A stretch of DNA of 64,000 bases, from the NCBI GenBank assembly GCA_020632755.1, contig JACKEY010000009.1, positions 62,001-126,000 on the forward strand. The letters run 5' to 3'. Positions 56,809 through 64,000 of the stretch are shown here, one piece after another. Below the pieces are notes generated by a model that was given only the letters and a program-made list of their open reading frames with translations, did not search any database and was not told the DNA's origin. The position numbers and the translations under genes were made by a program. This stretch comes from Alphaproteobacteria bacterium. GTDB taxonomy: Bacteria; Myxococcota_A; UBA796; UBA2385. Positions within the stretch are counted from its first letter, which is position 1, and each line of letters opens with the position of its first letter.

Positions 56809-56856
56809 TCGCCGTCTCGGCTGCGGACGATCGCGCCGGCCCGGCGCACCGGCCGA

Positions 56857-58398
56857 CTACGGCGTGGTAGCCGGGACCGGCGCAGGCAGCGACACGGGGA
56901 TGATGGCCACCGGCTCGCGCGTGCCGGGGACGCGCAGCGCGGGCGTGCCGTCCGGCAGGCGCACGGCCTGGGCGCGGTCGGGCAGGGCCCCCAGCTCCAC
57001 CCGGGTGGTGCGGCCTTCGAGCCACAGACCCTTGCCGGCGGCGACGAACAGCAGGCCCAGCGAGGTCGCGCCATCGGGCGCCACGCCGACCAGCGCCGCG
57101 CCGTCGGGGACGGCGACTGGAGGCACGTCCGTGATGCGCCGGCCCTGCAGGTCGCGCCAGCGGCCGACCAGGCCGCCGGGCTGCTCGACCATCAACAGCA
57201 CCGCGAGGCCGCCCGGATCGTCGTCGGTCCGCGGCAGGCTGCCGAACTGCGCGCCGTGCAGGGTCAGGCCCGGCGCCGGCTTCCAGATGCGCAGGCCCGG
57301 CGGGGGCAGCGCATCGGCCCCGAAGGGCGTGTCGGGTCGGACGGTGTAGAGGTCGACGCCTTCGTCGTGGCGCACCAGGAAGTGGGCCGCGCCGGAGCTG
57401 TCCACCAGCGCGCGCACGTCCAGGGGGCGGTGGTCGTAGCGGTCGACGCGGGGAAAGCCGGGCTTTCCGCGGTGGTCGATGCTGACCAGCCGCAGCTCGC
57501 CGCCGTCCCCCTTGGGCGCCGGCACCCACAGGGGCACCAGCGTGCCGCCCGCCACGGCCGCGGGGCGCCCGATGGGCTCGGCCGCGGGCCACGGGGCGTC
57601 GACCTGGACGTCGGTGGCCGCACCGCCGACGCCCTCCACGCGCAGCACGTGCAGCCCCCGGCTGCCGGTCGCCCACACGACGGTGGCGCTGCTGGCGTCG
57701 GCCGGCGCCTGGGCCGCCAACAGCGGCGTCACGGGACCGTCCAGGTGGGCCAGGTGCCGGATCGTGGTCGGACCCCGGGGGTCGGCGCCGACCGCGCTGT
57801 GCAGCATGAGCTCGGCGCCCTCGGCAGAGCGGTGCACCCAGGCCGCCACCGGGCCCCCGCGTGCACCGGTGCTGCGGTCGGGGCCCAGATCGACGGCCGC
57901 CACCACCGGCGCCGTGCGGCGCACCGCCTGTCGCGCGATCTCGGTCGAGCGGTCCCCCTCGACCAGCCGCACCACCAGCTCGAAGCGGGGGAAGTCGCCG
58001 AAGCCGCCGGGCACCTCGAGCAGGGCCCGCCGGCTGCCGCGGGGGCTCAGCCGCCAGGTGGTGCTGGGATCCCACTCGGGCGGCGTGTTGTACCGGGAGA
58101 TGGTGCGGCCGTCCGGCAGGATCATGTCGAAGCGGACCAACCACGGCCGCTCGCCCACGTCGGGCACGGCGAGCGTGTCGGTGCCGGGATTGCGGACGCT
58201 GATCGGGATGATGACCTGCTCGCCCTGGACGTACTCGGCGCGCAGCTCGGCGGACCATCGGGGTCCGGCGGGCTCGGCTTCCGGCGGGCTGGCCGCGGCG
58301 TCCGCGGTGGCAGCGCCTTCGTCCTGGGCCCACGCGGGCGCCTGGGCCAGCAACAGGGCGGCCAGGGGCAGGAGGAGGGCGGGAGGAGGGGCGGCCAT
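56857..58398 (-). CDS. Hypothetical secreted protein, 513 aa
   Basis: The protein has a signal peptide (LLLPLAALLLAQAPAWA-Q) and an immunoglobulin-like first domain (RAEYVQGEQVIIPISVRNPG; RFDMILPDGRTISRYN). A long region of repeated short strands follows (AELMLHSAVGADPRGPTTIR; VVWATGSRGLHVLRVEGVGG; LVSIDHRGKPGFPRVD), suggesting a beta-propeller. No catalytic motif is seen. It follows the CCA-enzyme gene transcriptionally with a gap and could be cotranscribed with it. Confidence 0.7.
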   Translation of the reverse strand: MAAPPPALLLPLAALLLAQAPAWAQDEGAATADAAASPPEAEPAGPRWSAELRAEYVQGEQVIIPISVRNPGTDTLAVPDVGERPWLVRFDMILPDGRTISRYNTPPEWDPSTTWRLSPRGSRRALLEVPGGFGDFPRFELVVRLVEGDRSTEIARQAVRRTAPVVAAVDLGPDRSTGARGGPVAAWVHRSAEGAELMLHSAVGADPRGPTTIRHLAHLDGPVTPLLAAQAPADASSATVVWATGSRGLHVLRVEGVGGAATDVQVDAPWPAAEPIGRPAAVAGGTLVPLWVPAPKGDGGELRLVSIDHRGKPGFPRVDRYDHRPLDVRALVDSSGAAHFLVRHDEGVDLYTVRPDTPFGADALPPPGLRIWKPAPGLTLHGAQFGSLPRTDDDPGGLAVLLMVEQPGGLVGRWRDLQGRRITDVPPVAVPDGAALVGVAPDGATSLGLLFVAAGKGLWLEGRTTRVELGALPDRAQAVRLPDGTPALRVPGTREPVAIIPVSLPAPVPATTP

Positions 58399-58416
58399 GC
58401 AAGCTCCGAGGGGGTC

Positions 58417-59679
58417 TCAGCCGTCGAGGAGGGAACGGACCAGCGCGAGGGCCTCTTCCCGGTTGCCTACCCTCCCCGCGAGCTGCGCGTGGCGCACATC
58501 CGCGAGGATCCGGCCCATGGTCGGACCGGGGGGCGTGCCGAGGTCCATCAGGTCCCGCCCCTGGACCAGGGCCGGGAGGGGTTCGTGCAGCACACCCAGC
58601 ATGCCCGCCCGCCGCAGCACGTGCTCGACGGAGACGGCCCCCGACGCCGCCAGCGCCACACCGCCCACCACCGCGACCTCGCCGTCCTCGGCGAGTCGCC
58701 GCAGCAGCGTGTCGTCGACGTCGGCGCCCACGAGCTCCCGCCAGTGGGCGACCGCGTGCAGCACCCGGTCCCGCAGGGGATAGCGCCCGCTGCGGTGGAC
58801 GCGCAGGTGCAGCAGCGCGGCTTCCGCGTCCTCGACGGCCTCGCGGTGCAGCAGGGCCCCCAGCATCAGCGCCAGCGACCGGGGCGCGCGGCCCACCTGG
58901 GGCTGCCAGGCCGCGGCCCGGTCCACCGCCGCGTCGACCTCGGCCGCGTCGCGCTCCCAGCCGCGGACCTGCGGCAGCACCCGGGGCAGCACCGCCGTCT
59001 CGCGGCCGACCCGCAGGCCGACGCTCGGTCGCTCGCTGCGCAGCAGGAGCTTCTCGAGCTCCATCCAGATGCGCTCGGCGGGCAGCTCGTGCAGATCGGC
59101 CTTCCGGCACAGCGCGACCAGCCCCGCGTCCACCGAGAAGCCGAGCCGCCCGGCGAACTGCACCACACGGACCGCCCGCAGCGGATCCTCCAGGAAGCAG
59201 TCGTCATCGACCGCGCGCAGCTTGCCGGCCGCCAGGTCGGCGCGCCCTCCGTGCGGGTCCAGCACCTCGCCCGTCAGGGGGTCGAGCAGCATCGCGTTGA
59301 TGGTCAGGTCGCGCCGTCGGGCCGCCTCGACGACGCCCATGTGGGGATCCCCCTGCACGTCGATGCCGCGGTGCCCCGGGCCCGCCTTGCTGTCGCGCCG
59401 CGGCAGGCTGACGTCCAGCCCCAGCGGCCCCGCCGACAGCTTGTAGACCCCGAAGCTGCGGCCCACCTCGCTGACCCGGCCCAGCCGGCGCAGCAGCGCC
59501 TGCAGGTCGTCGGCTTCGATGCCGTGCACCTCGATGTCCAGGTCCTTGGGCGGCGGCGGCTCGCGGCCCTGCAGCTCGGCCAGCACGCGATCCCGCACGA
59601 TGCCGCCCACCACGTAGGCCCGACCGCCGGCGTCCCGACAGGCGGCGGCGAGCTGGTGCACGACAGGCGGGAAGGGCAT
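58417..59679 (-). CDS. CCA-adding enzyme/poly(A) polymerase family nucleotidyltransferase
   Basis: The 420-residue class II nucleotidyltransferase shows the head-domain motifs: AYVVGGIVRDRVL, PPKDLDIEVHGI (two metal Asp), RRRDLTINAMLLDPLTG, FLEDPLRAVRVVQFAGRLGF and LPAERIWMELEKLLL. It adds or repairs the tRNA CCA end, or adds poly(A); sequence alone does not decide. A C-terminal helical region lacks a clear HD phosphohydrolase motif. It is divergent from the redoxin-like gene. Confidence 0.88.
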   Translation of the reverse strand: MPFPPVVHQLAAACRDAGGRAYVVGGIVRDRVLAELQGREPPPPKDLDIEVHGIEADDLQALLRRLGRVSEVGRSFGVYKLSAGPLGLDVSLPRRDSKAGPGHRGIDVQGDPHMGVVEAARRRDLTINAMLLDPLTGEVLDPHGGRADLAAGKLRAVDDDCFLEDPLRAVRVVQFAGRLGFSVDAGLVALCRKADLHELPAERIWMELEKLLLRSERPSVGLRVGRETAVLPRVLPQVRGWERDAAEVDAAVDRAAAWQPQVGRAPRSLALMLGALLHREAVEDAEAALLHLRVHRSGRYPLRDRVLHAVAHWRELVGADVDDTLLRRLAEDGEVAVVGGVALAASGAVSVEHVLRRAGMLGVLHEPLPALVQGRDLMDLGTPPGPTMGRILADVRHAQLAGRVGNREEALALVRSLLDG

Positions 59680-59709
59680 CGGCTATATGCTGGGCGCGAG
59701 GAGGAGTGC

Positions 59710-60225
59710 ATGCTGTACCCGATCCTGGCCCTCGGCGCGGTCCTGATGGGCCCCGCCAGCGCCGCAGAGCCCGTCGCCCTGGGGGGTCCCGCCCGGGCCC
59801 TCTCCCTGCCCGCCGCCAACCTCGACGGCGAGAAGGTGGTGCTGCACGACTACGTCGGCCTGCGCGCGCCCGAGCCCCGCTCGGCCGTGGTCCTGCACTT
59901 CTACACGGGCAGCGCCGGCGCCCAGACCCTGCTGGCGCTCGGCAAGATCGCCCGCGCCAGCAACGACGTCCAGGTGATCGCCGTGACCCGCGACCGCCGC
60001 GGCGTCGGTGCCGTCGCCAGCGAGGTCGCGCGCAAGGGCGTCACCTTCCCCGTGCTGTTCGACGAACACGGCGTCGTCTTCGAGCGCTACGCCGTCACCG
60101 ACGGCCCCCTGACCCTGGTCATCGACGCCGACGGCGACATCGCGTCGATCGGCGCCGAGAGCGATCCCGACGCCCTGGCCCAGGGCATCGAAGAAGCGCT
60201 GGCCGGGCTGACCGCCGACAAGTAG
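59710..60225 (+). CDS. Thioredoxin-fold (redoxin-like) exported protein without CxxC
   Basis: The 171-residue protein has a signal peptide (LALGAVLMGPASA-A). Its fold is thioredoxin-like (ANLDGEKVVLHDYVGLRAPE; AVVLHFYTGSAGAQTLLALG; VQVIAVTRDRRGVG; VTFPVLFDEHGVVFERYAVT). At the active-site position there is TGSAGAQ instead of WCxxC, so it cannot act as a dithiol oxidoreductase. It may be a binding or assembly factor, as with other redox-dead thioredoxin-like proteins. GAGGAG precedes the ATG. Confidence 0.75.
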   Translation: MLYPILALGAVLMGPASAAEPVALGGPARALSLPAANLDGEKVVLHDYVGLRAPEPRSAVVLHFYTGSAGAQTLLALGKIARASNDVQVIAVTRDRRGVGAVASEVARKGVTFPVLFDEHGVVFERYAVTDGPLTLVIDADGDIASIGAESDPDALAQGIEEALAGLTADK

Positions 60226-60294
60226 CCGGCGGCCCACCGGGCGCGGGCTGCCGACGGACCGCCGCGCGGGCCTCATCCCGTGCACGACCGGGAC

Positions 60295-61719
60295 TCAGTC
60301 CCCGGTGTGGACGATGAGCACCGTGATGTTGTCGCGGCCACCGCCGTGGTGGGCGGCGCGCACCAGCTCGCGACACATGACCCGCGGGTCGTCGTGGTCG
60401 TTCATGATCGCTTCGAGGTCGACGTCTTCGACCTCGCCCCACAGCCCGTCGCTGTTGAGCAGGATGCGATCGCCGCGCTCGAGCTCGACCCGGAAGATGT
60501 CGATGTCCACATTGCGCTCGGTGCCCACCGTGCGCAGCAGGATGTTGCTGTGCGGGTGGTTGCGCGCTTCTTCGGGGGTCAGCCGGTTCTGCTCGACCAT
60601 GCGGGCGACCAGGCTGTGGTCGCGAGTCACCTGGTGCAGCACGCCCTGGCGCAGCAGGTAGCCGCGCGAGTCGCCGACGTTGGCGACCAGCGCCAGCCGC
60701 TCTTCGTGCACCAGGGCCGCGACCAGGGTGGTGCCCATGTCGTTGCCCATGCGCACCGAGTGGTCCTTGACCGTGTTGTTCGCGGTCTGGAACGCCTCGT
60801 CGAGCAGGTTCTCCAGGAAGTCGTCGCTCGGGTCGTCCGACTCCAGCAGGCGCTCGCGGGCCACCCGGCAGATCGTGGCGACCGCCATCTCGCTGGCGAC
60901 CTCGCCCGACTCGTGCCCGCCCATGCCGTCGGCCACCACGTACAGGTAGGTGCCTTCCTTCAGGCAGACCCAGCCCCAGTTGTCCTCGTTGAGGACCCGG
61001 CACAGGCCGACGTCGCTCATCGCGCCGGCGTGCACGCGGTGTTCGGGCAGGTCCGACGCGAGCAATTCCTCGAGCGCGCGGCCGAAATCGAAGGGGCTGC
61101 TGTAGGCGCCTTCTTCGGCCCCCAGGAAGAAGTCGTGGATCTCGCCGGACTTCACGGGGGTGTAGCGCCGCAGGATGGCGCCGAGGTGCGCGACCTCGAT
61201 GCTGCGGTGCGCGTCGGGCACGGGGCCGTCGTAGACCTGGGCCACTTCGGGGTCGAACAGCAGGAACTGCCCGTCGCGGCGCACCAGGAAGTTGGCCCGC
61301 GACAGGTGCGCCAGCCGGATGCCGTTGGCCTGCAGGAAGGCCAGCATGCCGGTCGCGCGCTGGGACAGCTCGAGGATGGCCTGGGTCGACAGGGGCGAGC
61401 CTTCGTCCAGCATCAGGCCTTCGCCCGACCACGGCGTGACCGAGCACAGCACGCCGTCCTGGAAGAACAGGTCGACCGGGGACACGAGCCCCGGGTGGTC
61501 GAGCTGCTTGTCGAAGAAGGCGGCGTAGGGTTCGTAGCCGCTGGTCTCCCACCGGACGGAGATCAGGAACCGCCGCGGGCTGAGATCCGCCCCGCAGCGC
61601 ACGCAGGAGGTGCCGTTGCGGGGCGTGTCGTCACAGCCGCACTCCCAGCAGAACTTGCGCGGCCGGTCCGACCGGTCGTCGTTCGCCAGGTAGAACATGC
61701 GGCCTTCGGACAGCCGCAC
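60295..61719 (-). CDS. PP2C Ser/Thr phosphatase with zinc ribbon and pseudokinase-like N-terminal region
   Basis: The C-terminal half is a complete PP2C domain: SDVGLCRVLNEDNWG, VVADGMGGHESGEVA, LVANVGDSRGYLL, LLNSDGLWGEVED and GGRDNITVLIV. The N-terminal part has a zinc ribbon (Cys24, 27, 39, 42) followed by a kinase-like region (LSQRATGMLAFLQANGIRLA; DGQFLLFDPEVAQ) lacking HRD and DFG, thus a pseudokinase. GTG 61719 is the first usable start, but the frame stays protein-like for about 25 codons upstream (GTHLSEHYSVEGL), with a CTG at 61786-61788 as a possible earlier start. It may counteract the Ser/Thr kinases of this genome. Confidence 0.85.
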   Translation of the reverse strand: MRLSEGRMFYLANDDRSDRPRKFCWECGCDDTPRNGTSCVRCGADLSPRRFLISVRWETSGYEPYAAFFDKQLDHPGLVSPVDLFFQDGVLCSVTPWSGEGLMLDEGSPLSTQAILELSQRATGMLAFLQANGIRLAHLSRANFLVRRDGQFLLFDPEVAQVYDGPVPDAHRSIEVAHLGAILRRYTPVKSGEIHDFFLGAEEGAYSSPFDFGRALEELLASDLPEHRVHAGAMSDVGLCRVLNEDNWGWVCLKEGTYLYVVADGMGGHESGEVASEMAVATICRVARERLLESDDPSDDFLENLLDEAFQTANNTVKDHSVRMGNDMGTTLVAALVHEERLALVANVGDSRGYLLRQGVLHQVTRDHSLVARMVEQNRLTPEEARNHPHSNILLRTVGTERNVDIDIFRVELERGDRILLNSDGLWGEVEDVDLEAIMNDHDDPRVMCRELVRAAHHGGGRDNITVLIVHTGD

Positions 61720-62049
61720 CAGGCCCTCGACCGAGTAGTGCTCGGAGAGGTGCGTCCCGGGGGGAAAGGGCGGCGGTCGGGGCGTCAGGGGGGCCTTCCG
61801 CGGGCTGGCTCGTCGAGGAGGAAGGGGCGACCGTGAAGTGCCCGCCGACCCCTATCCCGTAGAGCCCGCCGAGCCGTCGCATCCTAAACCCCCCTCCCCC
61901 ACCGAAGCAACGCACCGAGACGAACGCCGACGGAAGCCCTGCCCGGACCGGCCGCACCGCCCCGTGGCAGGCCCGCGCGCGCGCCCTCGCCTGACGCGCG
62001 AGCATGGTGCGGATACCTGCGCTCACGCCCTCTCCCCCGAGCCCGCGCC
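61720..62049. other. Intergenic region between PP2C and tgt
   Basis: The left part continues the PP2C reading frame upstream without a standard start codon. The right part should hold the divergent promoters of the phosphatase and tgt. No clear hexamers or other genes are seen. Confidence 0.5.
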
Positions 62050-63375
62050 ATGTACCGCTTCCCCTTCACCGTCGATGCCACCGCGGGCGCCGCGCGCGCC
62101 ACCACCCTGCACCTGCGGCGGGGCGACGTGAAGACCCCCGTCTTCATGCCGGTCGGCACCCAGGGCGCGCTCCGGGCGCTGGCGCCCTCCCTCGTCCCCG
62201 AGACCCACAGCCAGATCGTCCTGGCGAACACCTACCACCTGTCCCAGCGGCCCGGCGAGCGCATCGTCGCCAAGCACGGCGGCCTGCACGACTTCATGGG
62301 CATCGACCTGCCGATCCTGACCGACTCCGGCGGCTTCCAGGTCTTCTCCCTCAAGAAGTCCAGCGTCACCGAAGACGGCGTGGAATTCGCCTACGAAGTC
62401 GACGGCAAGCGGACCTTCCTGTCCCCCGAGCGCAGCATGGAGATCCAGCAGGCGCTGGGCGCGGACATCGCCATGGTGTTCGACGAGTGCCTGGGCTTCG
62501 GCACGACCGAGGCCTGCGCCGTCGAGAGCGTCGACCGCACCGCCCGCTGGGAGGAGCGCAGCCGCAAGGCCCACACCCGCGAGGACCAGAGCCTGTTCGG
62601 CATCGTCCAGGGCGGCTTCTGGCCCCACCTGCGCGAGCGCTCCGCCGCCCAGATCCGCGACCTGGACTTCGACGGCTACGCGGTCGGCGGCCTGTCCGTC
62701 GGCGAAGGCCACGACAAGATGATCGAGGTGCTGGACTGGACCACGCCGCACATGCCCCACGACCGGCCCCGGTACCTGATGGGCGTCGGCCGTCCCCAGG
62801 ACCTGGTCGAAGGCGTGGCCCGCGGCATCGACATGTTCGACTGCGTGATCCAGACACGGCACAGCCGCAGCGGCATCTTCTGGACCTGGCAGGGCCGGCT
62901 GCGCCTGACCGACAAGCGCTACCGCACCGACATGTACCCGCCGGACACCGCCTGCAGCTGCCTGGTCTGCCGCAAGCACACGCGGTCCTACCTCCACCAC
63001 CTGTTCCGCGTCGGCGAGGTCGTCGGCAGCACCCTGGCCGTCATCCACAACCTGTACTTCTTCGCCGAGTTCATGGATCGGATGCGCCAGAGCATCATCG
63101 AGGGCCCCGAAGCCTTCGCGTCCTTCCGCAAGCTCGTGCACGAGCTGTTCCCCATGCAGGCCGGCGACGAGGACGAAGAAGCCGTGCCCGCCCCTGCCGG
63201 ACCCAAGCGGCCGGGCGGCGCCGGTCCGTCCCGGGGGAGCGGGGGAGGAGGAGGTCCCGGACGAGGCGGGCCCCGGGGAGGAGGTCCCCGGGGAGGAGGT
63301 CCCGGGCGAGGCGGCTCCGGACGAGGCGGCTCCGGACGAGGCGGCCCCGGACGAAGCGGGCGCGGCGGGCGCTGA
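62050..63375 (+). CDS. tgt: Queuine tRNA-ribosyltransferase (Tgt) with RGG-like tail
   Basis: This 441-residue protein contains the Tgt core: TPVFMPVGTQGALRALAP, ANTYHL, ILTDSGGFQVFSL with the catalytic Asp, IVQGGFWPHLR, VGGLSVGEGHDKM, GVGRPQDLVEGVARGIDMFD and the zinc ligands CSCLVCRKHTRSYLHHL. It exchanges the wobble guanine for preQ1 in GU(N) tRNAs. The usual protein ends near residue 375. Here about 60 more residues follow, Gly/Arg/Pro-rich (GPGRGGPRGGGPRGGG; SGRGGSGRGG), encoded by 15-bp quasi-repeats. Such RGG-like tails usually bind RNA. Confidence 0.93.
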   Translation: MYRFPFTVDATAGAARATTLHLRRGDVKTPVFMPVGTQGALRALAPSLVPETHSQIVLANTYHLSQRPGERIVAKHGGLHDFMGIDLPILTDSGGFQVFSLKKSSVTEDGVEFAYEVDGKRTFLSPERSMEIQQALGADIAMVFDECLGFGTTEACAVESVDRTARWEERSRKAHTREDQSLFGIVQGGFWPHLRERSAAQIRDLDFDGYAVGGLSVGEGHDKMIEVLDWTTPHMPHDRPRYLMGVGRPQDLVEGVARGIDMFDCVIQTRHSRSGIFWTWQGRLRLTDKRYRTDMYPPDTACSCLVCRKHTRSYLHHLFRVGEVVGSTLAVIHNLYFFAEFMDRMRQSIIEGPEAFASFRKLVHELFPMQAGDEDEEAVPAPAGPKRPGGAGPSRGSGGGGGPGRGGPRGGGPRGGGPGRGGSGRGGSGRGGPGRSGRGGR

Positions 63376-63861
63376 CTACCAGCCGCCCAGCACCAGCCAG
63401 GCCCCGGCCGCTCCCGCGCACAGGGCCACGGCCACCGCGACGAACAGCAGGGGGGCGCCGATCTCACCCTCGCCAGGCGGCGGTGCGGGGATCGCCGGAG
63501 CGGGCGGTTGCTCCGGGAGCGGCGCGGGCTGTGGCGGGTCGGCACGGGGGAGCGGATCCAGCGGCTCGTCGGCGATGCGCGCCCGGACCGCCCGCGACGG
63601 GACGCCCCGCAGCGGAGCCAGCCGCTCCGGATCGGCCCCCCGCGCGTAGCCGGCGGCCAGCCACGACGACATCGCAGCCTGCCCGGGCCCCTGCTCCTGG
63701 AGCACGCCCGTGACCTCGCCGCTGGTCTCCGCGGCAGGCTGGGTGCGCCCCGACCAGGTGTCGAGCAGCCCGTGCCCGGCCTCGTCCGGCCCCAGGTCGA
63801 TGCCGACCTCGTCCACCGGTCCGTCGACCGCCGGGCCGCGGGCCGGAGTGCGCTCGGCCAC
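63376..63861 (-). CDS. Hypothetical C-tail-anchored membrane protein
   Basis: The 161-residue frame from GTG 63861 has a soluble N-terminal part (VDEVGIDLGPDEAGHGLLDT; AAMSSWLAAGYARGADPERL), a Pro-rich linker, and one membrane helix at the C-terminus (APLLFVAVAVALCAGAAGAWLVLGGW). The start is 2 nt after the stop of the EAL gene. No family recognised. It converges with tgt. Confidence 0.55.
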   Translation of the reverse strand: MAERTPARGPAVDGPVDEVGIDLGPDEAGHGLLDTWSGRTQPAAETSGEVTGVLQEQGPGQAAMSSWLAAGYARGADPERLAPLRGVPSRAVRARIADEPLDPLPRADPPQPAPLPEQPPAPAIPAPPPGEGEIGAPLLFVAVAVALCAGAAGAWLVLGGW

Positions 63862-63863
63862 CC

Positions 63864-64000
63864 TCAGAACCGCCGGGTCGGTGCGGGCTCCGGCCGGCCG
63901 AAGGCCCAGCCCTGGCCGTAGATGAACCCGAGGTCCGTGCAGGCCGTGACCTGGTCTTCGGTCTCGATGCCCTCGCACAGCGGCGCGATGCCCATCTCCA
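63864..64000 (-). CDS. C-terminal end of an EAL-domain protein (cyclic-di-GMP phosphodiesterase type), truncated by window edge
   Basis: About 45 residues are visible: MGIAPLCEGIETEDQVTACT followed by DLGFIYGQGWAFGRPEPAPT. This is the characteristic end of EAL domains, with the EGIET segment and the QGWAFGRP motif. The catalytic EAL and DDFG motifs lie outside the window, so activity cannot be judged. The next minus-strand gene begins almost directly after it. Confidence 0.8.
   Translation of the reverse strand, partial: EMGIAPLCEGIETEDQVTACTDLGFIYGQGWAFGRPEPAPTRRF

Overview
This is a very GC-rich bacterial chromosome segment. A MYXO-CTERM-type sorting tail (about nt 49790-49880), a MopE-like Asp-rich metal-binding motif, many lipoproteins, eukaryotic-type Ser/Thr kinases and a PP2C phosphatase, and an Oar-like TonB-dependent receptor all point to Myxococcota or a close deltaproteobacterial relative. 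No rRNA, tRNA or CRISPR array was seen. Housekeeping anchors are infA, moaC, an arginine deiminase, tgt and a CCA/poly(A) nucleotidyltransferase.

Layout. (1) 1-16740 is ordinary backbone: a bPH2 membrane protein cut by the left edge, an O-antigen ligase-like/SpmAB operon, a Cys-repeat lipoprotein beside a pentaheme cytochrome, a GT-C-like membrane protein, an M23 peptidase, an acyltransferase, and a tightly overlapping kinase/secreted-protein/FG-GAP operon. (2) 16883-24643 is an accessory segment bounded by two exact 61-bp direct repeats. It carries a three-gene TerB-N/TerB-C, BrxD-like ATPase and Lhr/BrxHI-like helicase operon (predicted defence or stress module), an IS21 remnant and a pair of small exported proteins. 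(3) 24681-34622 is backbone: three related ThuA-like lipoproteins, moaC, arginine deiminase, a BrkB/YihY membrane protein, a tandem universal stress protein, a GT51 transglycosylase, a F420-reductase-like protein, a MazG-like protein and infA. (4) 34825-46277 is an integrative island inserted at the 3' end of infA. It has a 16-bp near-identical att duplication and CCCGTACA repeats just inside both ends. It carries a Ser/Thr kinase, a small Cas2-like protein, an XRE regulator with palindromic operators, an excisionase-like protein, coupled serine recombinase/RHH/tyrosine integrase genes, and a complete type II CBASS (Cap5 HNH-SAVED effector, CD-NTase, Cap2, Cap3). (5) 46278-64000 is backbone: the displaced infA terminator, a membrane protein, a lipoprotein sulfatase, a matrixin-like protease with a MYXO-CTERM tail, a TonB-dependent receptor with two lipoproteins, the CCA enzyme, a redoxin-like protein, PP2C, tgt with an RGG-like tail, and the end of an EAL-domain protein.

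The two accessory segments lie about 10 kb apart, and each carries a predicted antiphage module, so this stretch behaves as a defence neighbourhood. In the infA island the recombination genes and CBASS share one strand: the integrase ends 47 nt before cap5, and the right-end integrase arm-type repeats lie inside the last codons of cap3. Regulatory and att assignments are read by eye. Family assignments rest on visible motifs, not on database searches.
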